64,000 nt of DNA from an uncultured Chlamydiaceae bacterium (GCA_937884635.1 CALGBW010000051.1:8553-72552); one strand, 5' to 3'. Positions 42,173 to 52,193 are shown, counted from the first letter of the stretch. Notes: a model not told the origin generated them from the sequence alone. Numbers and translations: made by a program.

Positions 42173-45100
42173 ATGAAACATCCACGTCGTAAGTACCTAT
42201 CTGTTCCTGAAAAAGCTAATAGACTTCTGTCTGGAGTCGTTGTTGGCTTGATTATTATCGCTTTGCGATTGTGGCATCTTGCTGTCATTGAACATGATAA
42301 CAAGCTGGAAGAAGCGTATAAGCCACAAAAACGAACGATCCCTGAGCTTGTAGAACGTGCAACGATTTGTGATCGTTTTGGTCATATGCTGGCAGAGAAT
42401 ACCATGCAATATGATGTGAGTATTACCTACAGCTCCATTCGGGATTTGCCCTCACGGGCATGGCATAGTGATGCTTCGGGAGAGCGTAAGTTAATCCCTG
42501 TTAGGAAGCAGTATATTCAACGTTTATCGCAATTTCTTGCGGATGAGCTGCATTTAGATGCGGATATGATTGAAGATAGTATCCATTCTAAAGCTTCTAT
42601 TTTAGGCTCTGTTCCCTATTTGATTCAGCCCGATATCTCTGAGAGGATGTTTTTAAAGCTGAAGATGTTAGCTAAGGATTGGCCCGGGTTACATGTAGAG
42701 GCTAAAGTCAAACGGCACTATCCTGCTGGTAAGGTTGCTGCAGACCTTTTGGGTTATGTAGGTCCGATTAGCTCCCATGAATATAAGAAAATTACGCAGG
42801 AGTTAAGCCGGCTTCGCGAATGTGTTCGAGCTTATGAAGAAGGGGAAAACCCAAAGTTGCCGAATGGTCTGTCGAGTATTGACCAGGTACGTACTTTACT
42901 TACACAGCTGGAGAATAATGCGTATAACTTGAACGCTCTTGTTGGGAAATTGGGTATCGAAGCGTATTGCGATCGAGAACTACGTGGCCAGATAGGCAAG
43001 AAAACGATTTTAGTGGATCGACGAGGGAACTTCATTCAGGAGTTATATTCTGAACCTGTTACTCATGGAACAAAAGTGCAGCTCACGCTATCTACAGAGC
43101 TTCAAGAGTTTGCAGATTGTTTGCTATTAGAGCATGAGAAAATCGAGCAGATGCGAAGCGCTAAGCTGGTGAGAGATCGGAATTCTATTCCCTCTTTTTT
43201 CCCTTGGATTAAGGGTGGGGCTATCATTGCGATGGATCCAAATACAGGGCAGATTCTCGCTATGTCTTCTTCTCCTCGTTATGAGAATAATGACTTTATG
43301 CAAAAGGGAGTCGAGGCGCAATCTTCTGTCTGTCGTTGGTTAGAAAATGTCACGCATATCGGAGAGGTTTATGATTGTAAGACGCCCCTGCGTCGGGAGC
43401 GTGTCGATAGTCATAGTGGGAGTTTTTATGATGAAGAGTTGTGGTTAACATTTGATGCGTATTTAGAATTCATTCTTCCTATGGATTCAGAAGTGAAGGC
43501 TGTATTGAAGCAGTGCAATACAGTCGCTCATGCTGTGCATATCCAAGAAGAGTTGCAGGCCGTGTTATCTCTATTCGGTTATCAGGAGGGAAAGTGTTCA
43601 TGTTCTGCTATCTTTGATAGCGTGTTCCCCGAAGAAGAAGGCCATATTCCTACAAAGGAAGTGAATTCATTACGCCAGCAGCGGTGGATTGCCTCATGTT
43701 TGTTGCAGCATCAAGAGGAATTAGCTAGACATAAGAAAAAGCTGCAGGTCTTCTTCGCTTCTTTGCCTGCAAATTATGACAAGATGTTGTTAGTGGATTT
43801 GTACCGTTTGCTGATCGATTCAGAGCGTATTCCTGTGGAGATCTTTGCAGAAGTAGGATCGATGTCCTTATCAGAGTTTTCTGAAAGCCAAGGACATTAT
43901 GTCGCTTTGCGCAGTGCTTTTGCTAAGATTATGGAGGAGGTATTTTACGCTGAAGATTTTAAGACGTGGAAAAAGGAACATTTTTCTGCCTTTTTACAAG
44001 CTAAGCGCCAGGAAGAACAGGAAAGGGGGCAGCGGTATCCGACGCCTTACATTGATTACTTGCTAGAGGAGCGCCGTGCGCAATATCGAGCGTTTAGTCG
44101 GTGCCATTTGGATCAGTTTATCGTTTACCTCCTTTCTGGTAAGGGGGAGAGCGCTCAACTGGCTCCGTATTACTCCGCACTTGCTGCTTGGCGAGCGGAG
44201 TTATTAGGTGGCGCTCATAAGGCCTTACCCTGGTATAAGCATTATGCTTTTTTACAGAAGCGTGCTTTGTCTTTCCCTTCAGATTTATTGCAGTTTGTTC
44301 TGTCTTTTAGAGAGTTTGCTGAGCTACAAAGACCGCTGTTAGGCAAGTATCCAGTTATGATTACTAGGAATAACCCGCAGATAGAGCAAGATCTTGCCGC
44401 TGCTTTCTACCCTACATATGGATTTGGGTATTTGCGCCCCCATTCTTTTGGACAAGCTGCGACATTAGGCTCTATTTTCAAGTTAGTATCTGCATATTCT
44501 GTTCTCTCACAATATATAGATCTAGATTATGACCCAGCGAAGCTCTTTGTCATGATGGATAAGAAGTCTTTTGGGCTTAGCTATCCAAAGTCCCATGTAG
44601 GTTTTTTTAAAGATGGTTCCCCAATTCCTTCTTTTTTCAAAGGAGGGAATATCCCTGGGAATGATTTTTCAGGTCGTGGGTGGATTGATTTGATCGCTGC
44701 TTTAGAGATGTCTAGCAACCCATATTTTTCTCTGTTGGTGAGTGAGTATCTCAAAGATCCAGAAGATTTATGTTCTGCGGCAGCTTCTTTTGGTTTTGGA
44801 GAGAAAACAGGCGTATGCCTGTCTGGAGAGTATGCGGGGGGCTTACCCGTTGATATTGCTTATAACCGTTCTGGGTTGTATGCAACAGCTATAGGACAGC
44901 ATACGCTTGTTGTTACACCTTTGCAGACAGCAGTTATGTTATCGGCAATGGTCAATGGTGGTCAGGTTTTTGTCCCGAATCTAATTCTTGGTGAATGGAA
45001 GAATCAGCAGTTTATTCCTACCTTGCCTATTAAAAAACGGGATGTATTCATGCCTCAGGAAATAGAAAGTCTCTTGAAATCAGGTATGCAGAAGGTGATT

Positions 45101-45436
45101 TGGGGGAATTATGGCACGACGCGGAGTGTGCAATCGCAGTTCCCTAAAGAATTATTGCAGAGGGTAATTGGGAAAACGAGTACGGCTGAGGTTATTTCGC
45201 GTGTTGGTTTAGATCGGCAACATGGGACTATGAAGCTCAAGCATGTGTGGTTCGCTGCTGCTGGTTTTGAAGATGAGGGATTATCTCGTCCAGAGATTGT
45301 GGTGATTGTCTACCTGCGCTTTGGGGACTTTGGAAGGGATGCTGCCCCCATAGCGATCAAGATGATCGACAAGTGGGAACAGCTATGTAAGAAATACGGT
45401 GACTCTTCTACCTGTTCTCCTTTCGAGAATAGGTAA
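42173..45436 (+). CDS. pbp2: Penicillin-binding protein 2 (class B transpeptidase)
   Basis: 1087 residues from the ATG at 42173 (MKHPRRKYLSVPEKANRLLSG). The upstream ATG at 42131 would add 14 residues not typical of the family. A membrane helix (VVVGLIIIALRLWHLAV) is followed by the dimerisation domain. The transpeptidase domain has SIFK (S-x-x-K), SSN, and KTS in place of KTG. A long insertion between about residues 385 and 755 is usual in chlamydial Pbp2. It cross-links division-site peptidoglycan. CT682 position. Confidence 0.95.
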   Translation: MKHPRRKYLSVPEKANRLLSGVVVGLIIIALRLWHLAVIEHDNKLEEAYKPQKRTIPELVERATICDRFGHMLAENTMQYDVSITYSSIRDLPSRAWHSDASGERKLIPVRKQYIQRLSQFLADELHLDADMIEDSIHSKASILGSVPYLIQPDISERMFLKLKMLAKDWPGLHVEAKVKRHYPAGKVAADLLGYVGPISSHEYKKITQELSRLRECVRAYEEGENPKLPNGLSSIDQVRTLLTQLENNAYNLNALVGKLGIEAYCDRELRGQIGKKTILVDRRGNFIQELYSEPVTHGTKVQLTLSTELQEFADCLLLEHEKIEQMRSAKLVRDRNSIPSFFPWIKGGAIIAMDPNTGQILAMSSSPRYENNDFMQKGVEAQSSVCRWLENVTHIGEVYDCKTPLRRERVDSHSGSFYDEELWLTFDAYLEFILPMDSEVKAVLKQCNTVAHAVHIQEELQAVLSLFGYQEGKCSCSAIFDSVFPEEEGHIPTKEVNSLRQQRWIASCLLQHQEELARHKKKLQVFFASLPANYDKMLLVDLYRLLIDSERIPVEIFAEVGSMSLSEFSESQGHYVALRSAFAKIMEEVFYAEDFKTWKKEHFSAFLQAKRQEEQERGQRYPTPYIDYLLEERRAQYRAFSRCHLDQFIVYLLSGKGESAQLAPYYSALAAWRAELLGGAHKALPWYKHYAFLQKRALSFPSDLLQFVLSFREFAELQRPLLGKYPVMITRNNPQIEQDLAAAFYPTYGFGYLRPHSFGQAATLGSIFKLVSAYSVLSQYIDLDYDPAKLFVMMDKKSFGLSYPKSHVGFFKDGSPIPSFFKGGNIPGNDFSGRGWIDLIAALEMSSNPYFSLLVSEYLKDPEDLCSAAASFGFGEKTGVCLSGEYAGGLPVDIAYNRSGLYATAIGQHTLVVTPLQTAVMLSAMVNGGQVFVPNLILGEWKNQQFIPTLPIKKRDVFMPQEIESLLKSGMQKVIWGNYGTTRSVQSQFPKELLQRVIGKTSTAEVISRVGLDRQHGTMKLKHVWFAAAGFEDEGLSRPEIVVIVYLRFGDFGRDAAPIAIKMIDKWEQLCKKYGDSSTCSPFENR

Positions 45437-45474
45437 TTGTATCCCTTAGGATGCAGCTGCCTGTGTTAGAAGAT

Positions 45475-46491
45475 TTACCATTGTGCTAGGAAATCTGATT
45501 CGCAGGTTCCTTCTTGTTCTTTAGCTAATGTTTTTTGTAGCAAGGGAGCAAAGGTTGAGGATTTCCCTTCTAGGAACAGGAGTTCCTTTTCCGCTTGAGA
45601 ATTCTTCCCTTCCATGTGATACAAATATCCCAGTAGGTAATGTGAGCGCTCATGGTCTAAGTTAATTCCCAAGGCTCGTGAGAAGGCATCCTGAGCCTGA
45701 CGGTTTTGTTTTAGATCCATATGTGCTAACCCCATGTAAAAATGGGCATCAGCATCCTCGCTATTTAAAAATAGGGCTTCTTGAAAGGCTTTTAAGGCGA
45801 GGCGAGTTTTATCGAGGGTTAGGTAGCATAAGCCTAGGTTGTAGTGGCCGTCGGATAGATCAGGACGAAGCTGCACAACATGCTCATAGGCTTCTGTAGC
45901 TCGTTCCCATTGTTTATGTCGTGAGAGTAAGTAACCTAATTTAATCCATGCTTTCCAGTATAGAGGGCTTTTCTGTACTACAGTTTCCAACAGATGAATG
46001 GCTTCATCTTCATTTTTCATATCGGTTAGAACAACAGCTTTATTATATAAGCTCTGAGCATTCCAAGGTTCTAAGGCAAGGATTTTATTGAAGCAGGATA
46101 GCGCTTCTTCATATTGCTGTGTGCGGTGATAAACGCTCCCGAGGCTAAACCAGCATTCTGTATCTTCTGGATGGAGAGCGATATAGGATTCATATTGTTC
46201 AATGGCCTCCAACTCTCTATGAGCGCGATCAAGGGCTACGCCATAGCAGTATCGTAGATAGCTGTCTTCAGGTTCTGATTCTAAACCCTTCATGCACCAA
46301 TTCAGTGCTTCTGGAATGCGGTTGGATTCCAAGGCAATGATACCTAAGTAACAGTAGGCAAGAGCTGCAGAAGGGTCTAGTTCTAGAGCTTCTTTTAAGC
46401 GTTGCTCAGCTTGATCATAATCGCCGCTTAAAAAAAAATTAATCCCCGCACACAAAAATTCTTTCGCTAGATGTTTTGCAGCTTCTTCCAT
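45475..46491 (-). CDS. TPR-repeat protein (CT683-like)
   Basis: 338 residues composed of about nine tetratricopeptide repeats, for example AEQRLKEALELDPSAALAYC and AIEQYESYIALHPEDTECWF. No signal peptide or enzyme domain, so it is a cytosolic scaffold by appearance. It is convergent with pbp2 and divergent from the suf operon. The partner is unknown. Confidence 0.88.
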   Translation of the reverse strand: MEEAAKHLAKEFLCAGINFFLSGDYDQAEQRLKEALELDPSAALAYCYLGIIALESNRIPEALNWCMKGLESEPEDSYLRYCYGVALDRAHRELEAIEQYESYIALHPEDTECWFSLGSVYHRTQQYEEALSCFNKILALEPWNAQSLYNKAVVLTDMKNEDEAIHLLETVVQKSPLYWKAWIKLGYLLSRHKQWERATEAYEHVVQLRPDLSDGHYNLGLCYLTLDKTRLALKAFQEALFLNSEDADAHFYMGLAHMDLKQNRQAQDAFSRALGINLDHERSHYLLGYLYHMEGKNSQAEKELLFLEGKSSTFAPLLQKTLAKEQEGTCESDFLAQW

Positions 46492-46858
46492 GATTATTCT
46501 CCTGACGAGCTCTTCCGTTTTTCTTGCTATTTGTGTAGCAAAAACGGTGCCAATTAGCAGGTCGGAACCATCTTTTTCAAGAAAGAAGGGTAGGAGGAAG
46601 AGCTCCTACCCGGGGGGAAGAAAGGAGAAACAGCAAAGATATTCACCTTTCAAAGACTAGCCGGTTTCAGGCTGGGGAGCCAGTCTAAACCGGATTGCAA
46701 GGTAGTATACAGTATTTAAAATTTTGTATTTAGTTTTTTTTTTTTTGGTTTTTTTGCTGGGCAGGATTCAGAAATCGTCGGGCGTTGAGATAAATTCATT
46801 GGGGATCGTATTATTTTTCTCTGTGGCGAATTCTAGAAGAAAGGCCCATTCTGTTTTT
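46492..46858. promoter_or_regulatory. Structured leader / divergent promoter region before sufB
   Basis: The region has a perfect stem GGGTAGGAG...CTCCTACCC (about 46589-46612), a second stem CCGGTTT...AAACCGG (about 46662-46694) and a run of 13 T at 46734-46746. These could belong to the 5' leader of the suf transcript or to a terminator. An in-frame extension of sufB to 46724 runs through the T tract and is not credible as protein. Confidence 0.5.
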
Positions 46859-48313
46859 ATGAATACACCTAATGAAGATGTGATCTTCCAACGTGGGGAG
46901 TATCCTTACGGTTTTACATCTGCTATAGAATCCCAAGGGATTTCTAGCGGGTTAAATGAGGAAATGATTGAACAGATCTCCCATATTAGGGGAGAGCCTG
47001 CATTTATCTTAGATTTTCGTTTACAAGCTTATCGACGTTGGAAGGCGATGCAAGAGCCCGCTTGGGCACGGCTTCATTACGATCCGATTCATTATGATAA
47101 GATGGTTTATTTTTCTGCTCCTAAGCAGAAAAAGCCTCTTGGGAAATTAGAGGATGCAGATCCAGAGATTTTAGATGTATTTCGTAAGTTGGGCATTCCT
47201 TTAGATGAGCAGCAGCGCTTGTTAAATGTACAGAACGTGGCTATGGATCTTGTTTTAGATTCCGTGTCGATCGGGACAACGTTTAAACAAGCGTTAGAAG
47301 ATGCAGGTGTAATCTTCTGTTCTTTTAGTGAGGCTGCGCGTGAGTACCCCGACCTTATTAAAAAGTATTTAGGTAGTGTTGTTTCTTCTAAGGATAATTT
47401 CTTTGCCGCATTGAATGCTGCAGTATTTAGTGATGGTTCATTTGCTTATATTCCTAAGGGAGTGCGTTGCCCCATGGAGATTTCTACCTATTTTCGGATT
47501 AATGATAAGGAGTCAGGGCAGTTTGAGCGGACATTGATTATTGCAGAAGAAGGCTCGTATGTTAGTTATTTGGAGGGGTGCACAGCACCCTCCTTCTCTT
47601 CTCATCAGCTGCACGCAGCTGTGGTTGAGCTGGTTGCTCATGACCATGCTGAGATTAAATACTCTACTGTGCAGAATTGGTTTCCTGGGGATCGGAAGAC
47701 AGGTCGTGGGGGTGTGTATAATTTTGTTACAAAACGAGGACTCTGTGCTGGGAAACGTTCGAAGATTTCCTGGTCGCAGGTAGAAGTTGGTGCGGCTATT
47801 ACTTGGAAGTACCCTAGTTGCATTCTTAAAGGAGAAGAGAGCGTTGGGGAGTTTTACTCTATTGCTTTAACCAATGGAAAGATGCAGGCCGATACGGGAA
47901 CAAAGATGATTCATATTGGGAAGCGTTCCTCATCTACGATTGTTTCAAAAGGAATTTCTTCCGATGAGTCTCATAATACCTTCCGTAGTTTGGTATCTAT
48001 GATGGAAAAAGCTGAGGGAAGTAAGAATTACACACAGTGTGATTCTATGTTAATAGGAACTTCATGTGGCGCGTATACGGATCCGAAGATCGAAGTGAAG
48101 AACTCTTCTTCTTCTGTTGAGCATGAGGCCTCTACATCTAAGTTACGGGAAGAGCAGTTAGCCTATTTACGTAGTCGGGGTTTGAATACAGAAGAGGCCA
48201 TTAGTTTAGTCATACATGGATTTTGTCATGAGATCATCGAGCAACTGCCTTTAGAATTTGCCAGAGAGGCGTTGCAGTTATTGTCAATTAAGTTAGAGAA
48301 TAGCGTGGGGTAG
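46859..48313 (+). CDS. sufB: Fe-S cluster assembly scaffold SufB
   Basis: 484 residues from the ATG at 46859 (MNTPNEDVIFQRGEYPYGF); AAAGG lies upstream. Family landmarks: NAAVFSDGSFAYIPKGV, the basic-Cys segment YVSYLEGCTAP, VQNWFPGD and MIHIGKRSSSTIVSKGIS. It forms the SufBC2D complex that builds clusters. First gene of sufB-C-D-S. CT684 position. Confidence 0.96.
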   Translation: MNTPNEDVIFQRGEYPYGFTSAIESQGISSGLNEEMIEQISHIRGEPAFILDFRLQAYRRWKAMQEPAWARLHYDPIHYDKMVYFSAPKQKKPLGKLEDADPEILDVFRKLGIPLDEQQRLLNVQNVAMDLVLDSVSIGTTFKQALEDAGVIFCSFSEAAREYPDLIKKYLGSVVSSKDNFFAALNAAVFSDGSFAYIPKGVRCPMEISTYFRINDKESGQFERTLIIAEEGSYVSYLEGCTAPSFSSHQLHAAVVELVAHDHAEIKYSTVQNWFPGDRKTGRGGVYNFVTKRGLCAGKRSKISWSQVEVGAAITWKYPSCILKGEESVGEFYSIALTNGKMQADTGTKMIHIGKRSSSTIVSKGISSDESHNTFRSLVSMMEKAEGSKNYTQCDSMLIGTSCGAYTDPKIEVKNSSSSVEHEASTSKLREEQLAYLRSRGLNTEEAISLVIHGFCHEIIEQLPLEFAREALQLLSIKLENSVG

Positions 48314-48315
48314 AG

Positions 48316-49068
48316 ATGTTACGTTTGGAAAATCTACATGTCTATTGTGAAGAAACTCCTATTTTACATGGGATTGATATTCATGTCCCGGCTGGAGAAT
48401 TACATGTGATGATGGGCCCGAATGGAGCGGGGAAGTCTACCTGTGCAAAAGTTTTGTTTGGAGAAGAGAGCTTATCCGTTTCTACTGGGGAGTTGTTGTT
48501 ATCAGGAGAGGATCTTATCAGTATGTCTTCGGAAGAGCGTGCGCATGCAGGTTTATTTGTTGGCATGCAGCAGCCTCCGGAAATCCCAGGGGTTGGGAAT
48601 AAGGATTTTTTCCGCAGCGCATATAATGCATGCCAGCGGGCAAAAGGAAAGAAAGAGCTTTCCTCAGGGGATTTTGATATTTTATTACGAGAGACATTAG
48701 CTTGCTACCCCTTGGAAGTCCCGGAGTTTTTCTTTACTCGGAATGTGAATGAAGGGTTTTCAGGAGGGGAGAAAAAGAAAAATGAAATTCTCCAGATGAT
48801 CATCCTAGAACCCAAGTGCATTATTTTAGATGAACCTGATTCTGGTGTAGATATCGATGCTTGGCGGAATATTTGTAGTACGATATCTGTGTATCGTGAG
48901 CTTCATCCTGAGAGTGCTTTTCTCTTGATCACTCATAATCCGAAGTTAAGAAGTGTACTTACTCCGGACCGTGTGCATATTCTACTTGATGGAAGAATAG
49001 CTGCATCTGGAGACGCCTCTATTATGGAAATGTTAGAGGCTAAGAGCTTCTCCATTTTTGAAGCTTAG
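48316..49068 (+). CDS. sufC: Fe-S assembly ATPase SufC
   Basis: 250 residues, ABC ATPase. Walker A MMGPNGAGKSTCAKVL, Q loop, signature FSGGEKKKNEILQM, Walker B CIILDEPDSGVDIDAW, H loop LLITHNP. It powers the SufBCD scaffold. Its ATG is 2 bases past the sufB stop, so the two are coupled. CT685 position. Confidence 0.97.
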   Translation: MLRLENLHVYCEETPILHGIDIHVPAGELHVMMGPNGAGKSTCAKVLFGEESLSVSTGELLLSGEDLISMSSEERAHAGLFVGMQQPPEIPGVGNKDFFRSAYNACQRAKGKKELSSGDFDILLRETLACYPLEVPEFFFTRNVNEGFSGGEKKKNEILQMIILEPKCIILDEPDSGVDIDAWRNICSTISVYRELHPESAFLLITHNPKLRSVLTPDRVHILLDGRIAASGDASIMEMLEAKSFSIFEA

Positions 49069-49077
49069 GGGGTGCTG

Positions 49078-50235
49078 GTGTTTTCTTCTTCAGCTACCTT
49101 ATACCAAACGGCAGAGGCTTGCTATTCTTTATGTAAGAAATGTTCTTCGGATCGGGCTTTAGCGTTCTCTTGGCTTGGGGATTGTCTTGCCCATCCCCAA
49201 AACTATTATGTTGATCATAGCTCGTGTGCAAGTGGCGATGTAAGTGTCTATGAACGTGGGAATGAAGAGACCGGTGTAGAAGCTACGTGTTTTTTGTTAA
49301 ATGGACGTTTCCTCTCTTCTTCTTTGCCAGATGGGATTTTTGCTCTTCCGCTTTCTGAAGCAGAAGCTCTTGCTCCTTTAATGCGTACGTTCTGTGAGGA
49401 TCATCCTCTAGCATGGCTAAATGCTGAAATAGCACAGGGAAATGGCGTGGCTATTTATATCCCTGAACAACAGGGATCCGAAGCACGAGGAATCATTCGG
49501 TTTTCTCTTGTTCATAGGGTGGTTTCCTCAGGTCCCCGCACCCTTGTTTGTGCACCTAAGGTGTTCTTGATTCTGGGTAAGGGAGTGCAGGCAGATTTGC
49601 ATATTCATCACACCTCTTCTTATGGCAATGTGATTGTCAATGGGGTTACGGAAGCTGTCATTGCAGAGGGAGCCTCTTTGCGGGTGCATATGATCCCTGA
49701 GTATAACTCCCAAGAAGTTTGCTGTTGGTCTCATGTGGTAACTGTAGAAAAGGAAGGCCGGTTTCTTTTATCTCAGGATTTACGTGAACAACGGGGGATA
49801 GGGATTTTTGAGAATACCCTTTCTTTAGTAGGGAAGGCAGCTCATGGCTCTGCGTCTGTAGCGGCCTATAACCCAGAGAAGACTTGGGTAAAAAATCAGG
49901 TGGTGCACGATGCTGAAGAGACAACTTCTCGACAGAAGATTCGCTCTATTGTGACGAATGGGAAGTTTTTCTTTGAGGGGGGTATTCATATTACTCCAAA
50001 AGGGCAGAAAACCGATGCTTATCAAAAGCATGATGCGCTGATTCTGGGAAGTCGGGGATCTGTCTCCACCTATCCTCGTCTTCATATTCTTGCAGATGAT
50101 GTAAAAGCTTCTCATGGAGCAACTGTTGGAGCTTTAGACCCTCAGCATATACGGTACCTCTGTTCTAGAGGCATTTCTTATGAGGAGGCTCAGGCCCTGC
50201 TTATACAGGGATTTTTACAAGAGGCTTTATTATGA
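49078..50235 (+). CDS. sufD: Fe-S assembly protein SufD
   Basis: About 385 residues. I prefer GTG at 49078, since AGGGGG at 49067-49072 is then properly spaced; the GTG at 49072 would overlap that site. The C-terminal beta-helix is typical, with FENTLSLVGKAAHGSAS, GKFFFEGGIHITPKGQKTDA and ILADDVKASHGATVG. Partner of SufB and SufC. Its end overlaps the sufS start by 4 bases. CT686 position. Confidence 0.94.
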   Translation: MFSSSATLYQTAEACYSLCKKCSSDRALAFSWLGDCLAHPQNYYVDHSSCASGDVSVYERGNEETGVEATCFLLNGRFLSSSLPDGIFALPLSEAEALAPLMRTFCEDHPLAWLNAEIAQGNGVAIYIPEQQGSEARGIIRFSLVHRVVSSGPRTLVCAPKVFLILGKGVQADLHIHHTSSYGNVIVNGVTEAVIAEGASLRVHMIPEYNSQEVCCWSHVVTVEKEGRFLLSQDLREQRGIGIFENTLSLVGKAAHGSASVAAYNPEKTWVKNQVVHDAEETTSRQKIRSIVTNGKFFFEGGIHITPKGQKTDAYQKHDALILGSRGSVSTYPRLHILADDVKASHGATVGALDPQHIRYLCSRGISYEEAQALLIQGFLQEALL

Positions 50236-51419
50236 AAGAAGACTTTCCTGTTTTCCGGGCTAAGCAGCAGGAACCCTATGTTTATCTTGATTCTGCTGCG
50301 ACGACGCATAAGCCACAGGCTGTGATTGATGCCATTACGGAGTACTACAGTTCCTCGTATGCAACGGTTCATCGCACGATTTACCGTTCTTCCAGAAACA
50401 TTACAGAAGCATACCAACAGGTGCGGGAGAAGGTGCAGCAGTGGATAGGGGCTTCTTCTCCTCAGGAGATTGTCTTTACGAGGGGAACCACCTCAGCTTT
50501 GAACTTATTAGCTATTGCGTGGAACGATATTTGGCATCCTGGTTCTGCAACCGTTCTTGTTTCTGAGGTAGAGCATCATGCGGGGATTCTGTCTTGGGAA
50601 TTAGCTTGTCGTCGTCGGGGCAATCACGTGAAAACCTTTCCGGTTGATGATCAGGGGTTAGTAGATTTAGAACAATTAGAGCATTTATTACGAGAGGGAG
50701 CCTCTCTTGTTTGCGTTCACCATGTTCATAATGTAACTGGTTGTATCCAACCCATAGCTGAGATTGCCCGGCTCGCTCATGCCTACGGTGCTTATCTTGT
50801 GGTGGATGGAGCGCAGGGAATTGCCCATTTCCCTGTGCATGTTGTGGATTGGGACGTAGACTTCTATGTTTTCTCAGGTCATAAGATGTATGGCCCAACG
50901 GGAGTGGGCGTTCTATATGGGAAAAAAGAGCTGTTAGAAAAGCTCCCCCCTGTAGAGGGTGGAGGGGATATGATTGCCACGTATGATTCTCAGGCTCCTA
51001 TTTTTATGCCTCCTCCGGAGAGATTTGAAGCGGGGACTCCCCCCATTGCCTCTATTTTAGGATTAGGGGCGGCTGTGGATTACCTAAGGGAGAGGTCTTG
51101 TTCTCATGAAGGGATGTTAACGCAGCAGTTATATACAGAACTTACGGAGACCCCTGGTGTTCACATCATAGGTCCTGGGGGAGAGCGGGGAGCGCTGATC
51201 AGCATGACATTCTCCGATGCGCATGTATTAGATGTAGGGGTTTTATTAGACTGTGAGGGGATTGCCGTTCGCACAGGGCATCAATGCTCACAGCCTACGA
51301 TGAAGCGATTTGGTGTCAGTCATGTTCTGCGAACCTCTTTAGGGATTTATAATGATCAGCAGGATATCGAACAGTTCCTTCAAGCTTTAGCCAAGGCGCA
51401 ACGGCGCCTTGCTTCTTAG
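50232..51419 (+). CDS. sufS: Cysteine desulfurase SufS
   Basis: 395 residues, PLP-dependent class V aminotransferase fold. The PLP lysine lies in YVFSGHKMYGPTGVGVLYG, the substrate loop is HHVHNVTG, and the catalytic Cys loop is VRTGHQCSQPTMKRFGVSH. It supplies sulfur to SufBCD. Last gene of the suf operon. CT687 position. Confidence 0.96.
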   Translation: MKEDFPVFRAKQQEPYVYLDSAATTHKPQAVIDAITEYYSSSYATVHRTIYRSSRNITEAYQQVREKVQQWIGASSPQEIVFTRGTTSALNLLAIAWNDIWHPGSATVLVSEVEHHAGILSWELACRRRGNHVKTFPVDDQGLVDLEQLEHLLREGASLVCVHHVHNVTGCIQPIAEIARLAHAYGAYLVVDGAQGIAHFPVHVVDWDVDFYVFSGHKMYGPTGVGVLYGKKELLEKLPPVEGGGDMIATYDSQAPIFMPPPERFEAGTPPIASILGLGAAVDYLRERSCSHEGMLTQQLYTELTETPGVHIIGPGGERGALISMTFSDAHVLDVGVLLDCEGIAVRTGHQCSQPTMKRFGVSHVLRTSLGIYNDQQDIEQFLQALAKAQRRLAS

Positions 51420-51432
51420 CTAGAAAAAGACA

Positions 51433-52107
51433 TTAACATATAGGCGCTGTGTGCCTCAGCATATACGAGTGGTCTAAGCGGAAAATCTGATGCTCTCGGT
51501 GGAGAAAGTTTCGTTTCTGCCCCAAGATAAAAGAATGGGAATAGTATTGTTTTACGATTGCCGCGCAGCTTTTATCGTATTTCCCAAAGGGATAGAGGAA
51601 CGTGCGGGGGGCTTCTCCTAAATGGGTGAGCATCAGCTTCTGAGAAAGAAAAATCTCCGTATTCAGGTAAGGAGGGTTTTTGATAAGGTTTCGCACGGCA
51701 AATCCTGAAGAGGCTAGTTGGATGTAGGGAGACTGTTGAAGCCCTTTTAACTCTTGAACTGTGCAGAAGGGATGATACTGAGAGAAAATCTCATCCTGAA
51801 AAGCAAGCGTGTCGTTTGGAGCAATACGCAATGACAGAGGGACTTCTTTAGCTGATTCAGGCGCGACATAACGCCAGGCTACCCCTACAACTGCAGGGAT
51901 TTGGTTTTTCTCTAAAAAGGGAAACACGTGGGTATAAAAATCTACGGATGCATAGTCAAAGGTAAGAATTGTCCCATGCAAATGCGGTTGACAGGGAAGC
52001 AGAAGACGTTGTGTTTGCTTAAGGTAGAGGAGATACCGGAAGAACGCATTTAAACAACGGCCGTATGTAGAAAAGGCAACGTTGCGAAAAGCTAGAACGG
52101 TAAGCAT
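51433..52107 (-). CDS. Polysaccharide deacetylase-fold protein, active site degenerate
   Basis: 224 residues resembling carbohydrate esterase 4 (NodB) proteins. TILTFDYASVDFYTHVFPFL matches the TFDDG first motif but has Y for the second Asp. The HxxxH metal motif appears as LASSGFAVRNL, without histidines. FLYPFGKYD matches the third motif. With two metal ligands gone it is likely a non-catalytic relative or one with changed chemistry. No signal peptide is evident. Convergent with sufS, 13 bases from its stop. Not between sufS and parB in C. trachomatis as I recall it, so accessory. Confidence 0.72.
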   Translation of the reverse strand: MLTVLAFRNVAFSTYGRCLNAFFRYLLYLKQTQRLLLPCQPHLHGTILTFDYASVDFYTHVFPFLEKNQIPAVVGVAWRYVAPESAKEVPLSLRIAPNDTLAFQDEIFSQYHPFCTVQELKGLQQSPYIQLASSGFAVRNLIKNPPYLNTEIFLSQKLMLTHLGEAPRTFLYPFGKYDKSCAAIVKQYYSHSFILGQKRNFLHREHQIFRLDHSYMLRHTAPIC

Positions 52108-52193
52108 TCGTCTTCATCAGGGTATAGCTCAAGAGACCCTTCAATAATCAAGGAAGTAGGGTGAGGGTCTGGATTTTCAGAAGATGTTGTCAT
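52092..52193 (-). CDS. Candidate small protein, 33 residues
   Basis: ATG at 52193 with AGGA 5 bases upstream. Product MTTSSENPDPHPTSLIIEG followed by an acidic end (PDEDECLPF). Its stop lies inside the start of the deacetylase-like gene at 52107, an arrangement that suggests coupled translation. It may simply be a leader ORF. No homologue is recognised. Confidence 0.4.
   Translation of the reverse strand: MTTSSENPDPHPTSLIIEGSLELYPDEDECLPF

Noticed and set aside
46734..46746. T13 run as another A-tract promoter on the minus strand
   Set aside because: No TTGCAA or TTGAAA and no properly placed -10 were found around it in either direction.
46724..46858. N-terminal extension of SufB with a hydrophobic start
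   Set aside because: It is the translation of a T-rich tract; the standard SufB start at 46859 has its own ribosome-binding site.
51395..51415. GC-rich hairpin at the end of sufS as a terminator
   Set aside because: It is inside the coding sequence (AAGGCGC/GCGCCTT) and no T run follows.
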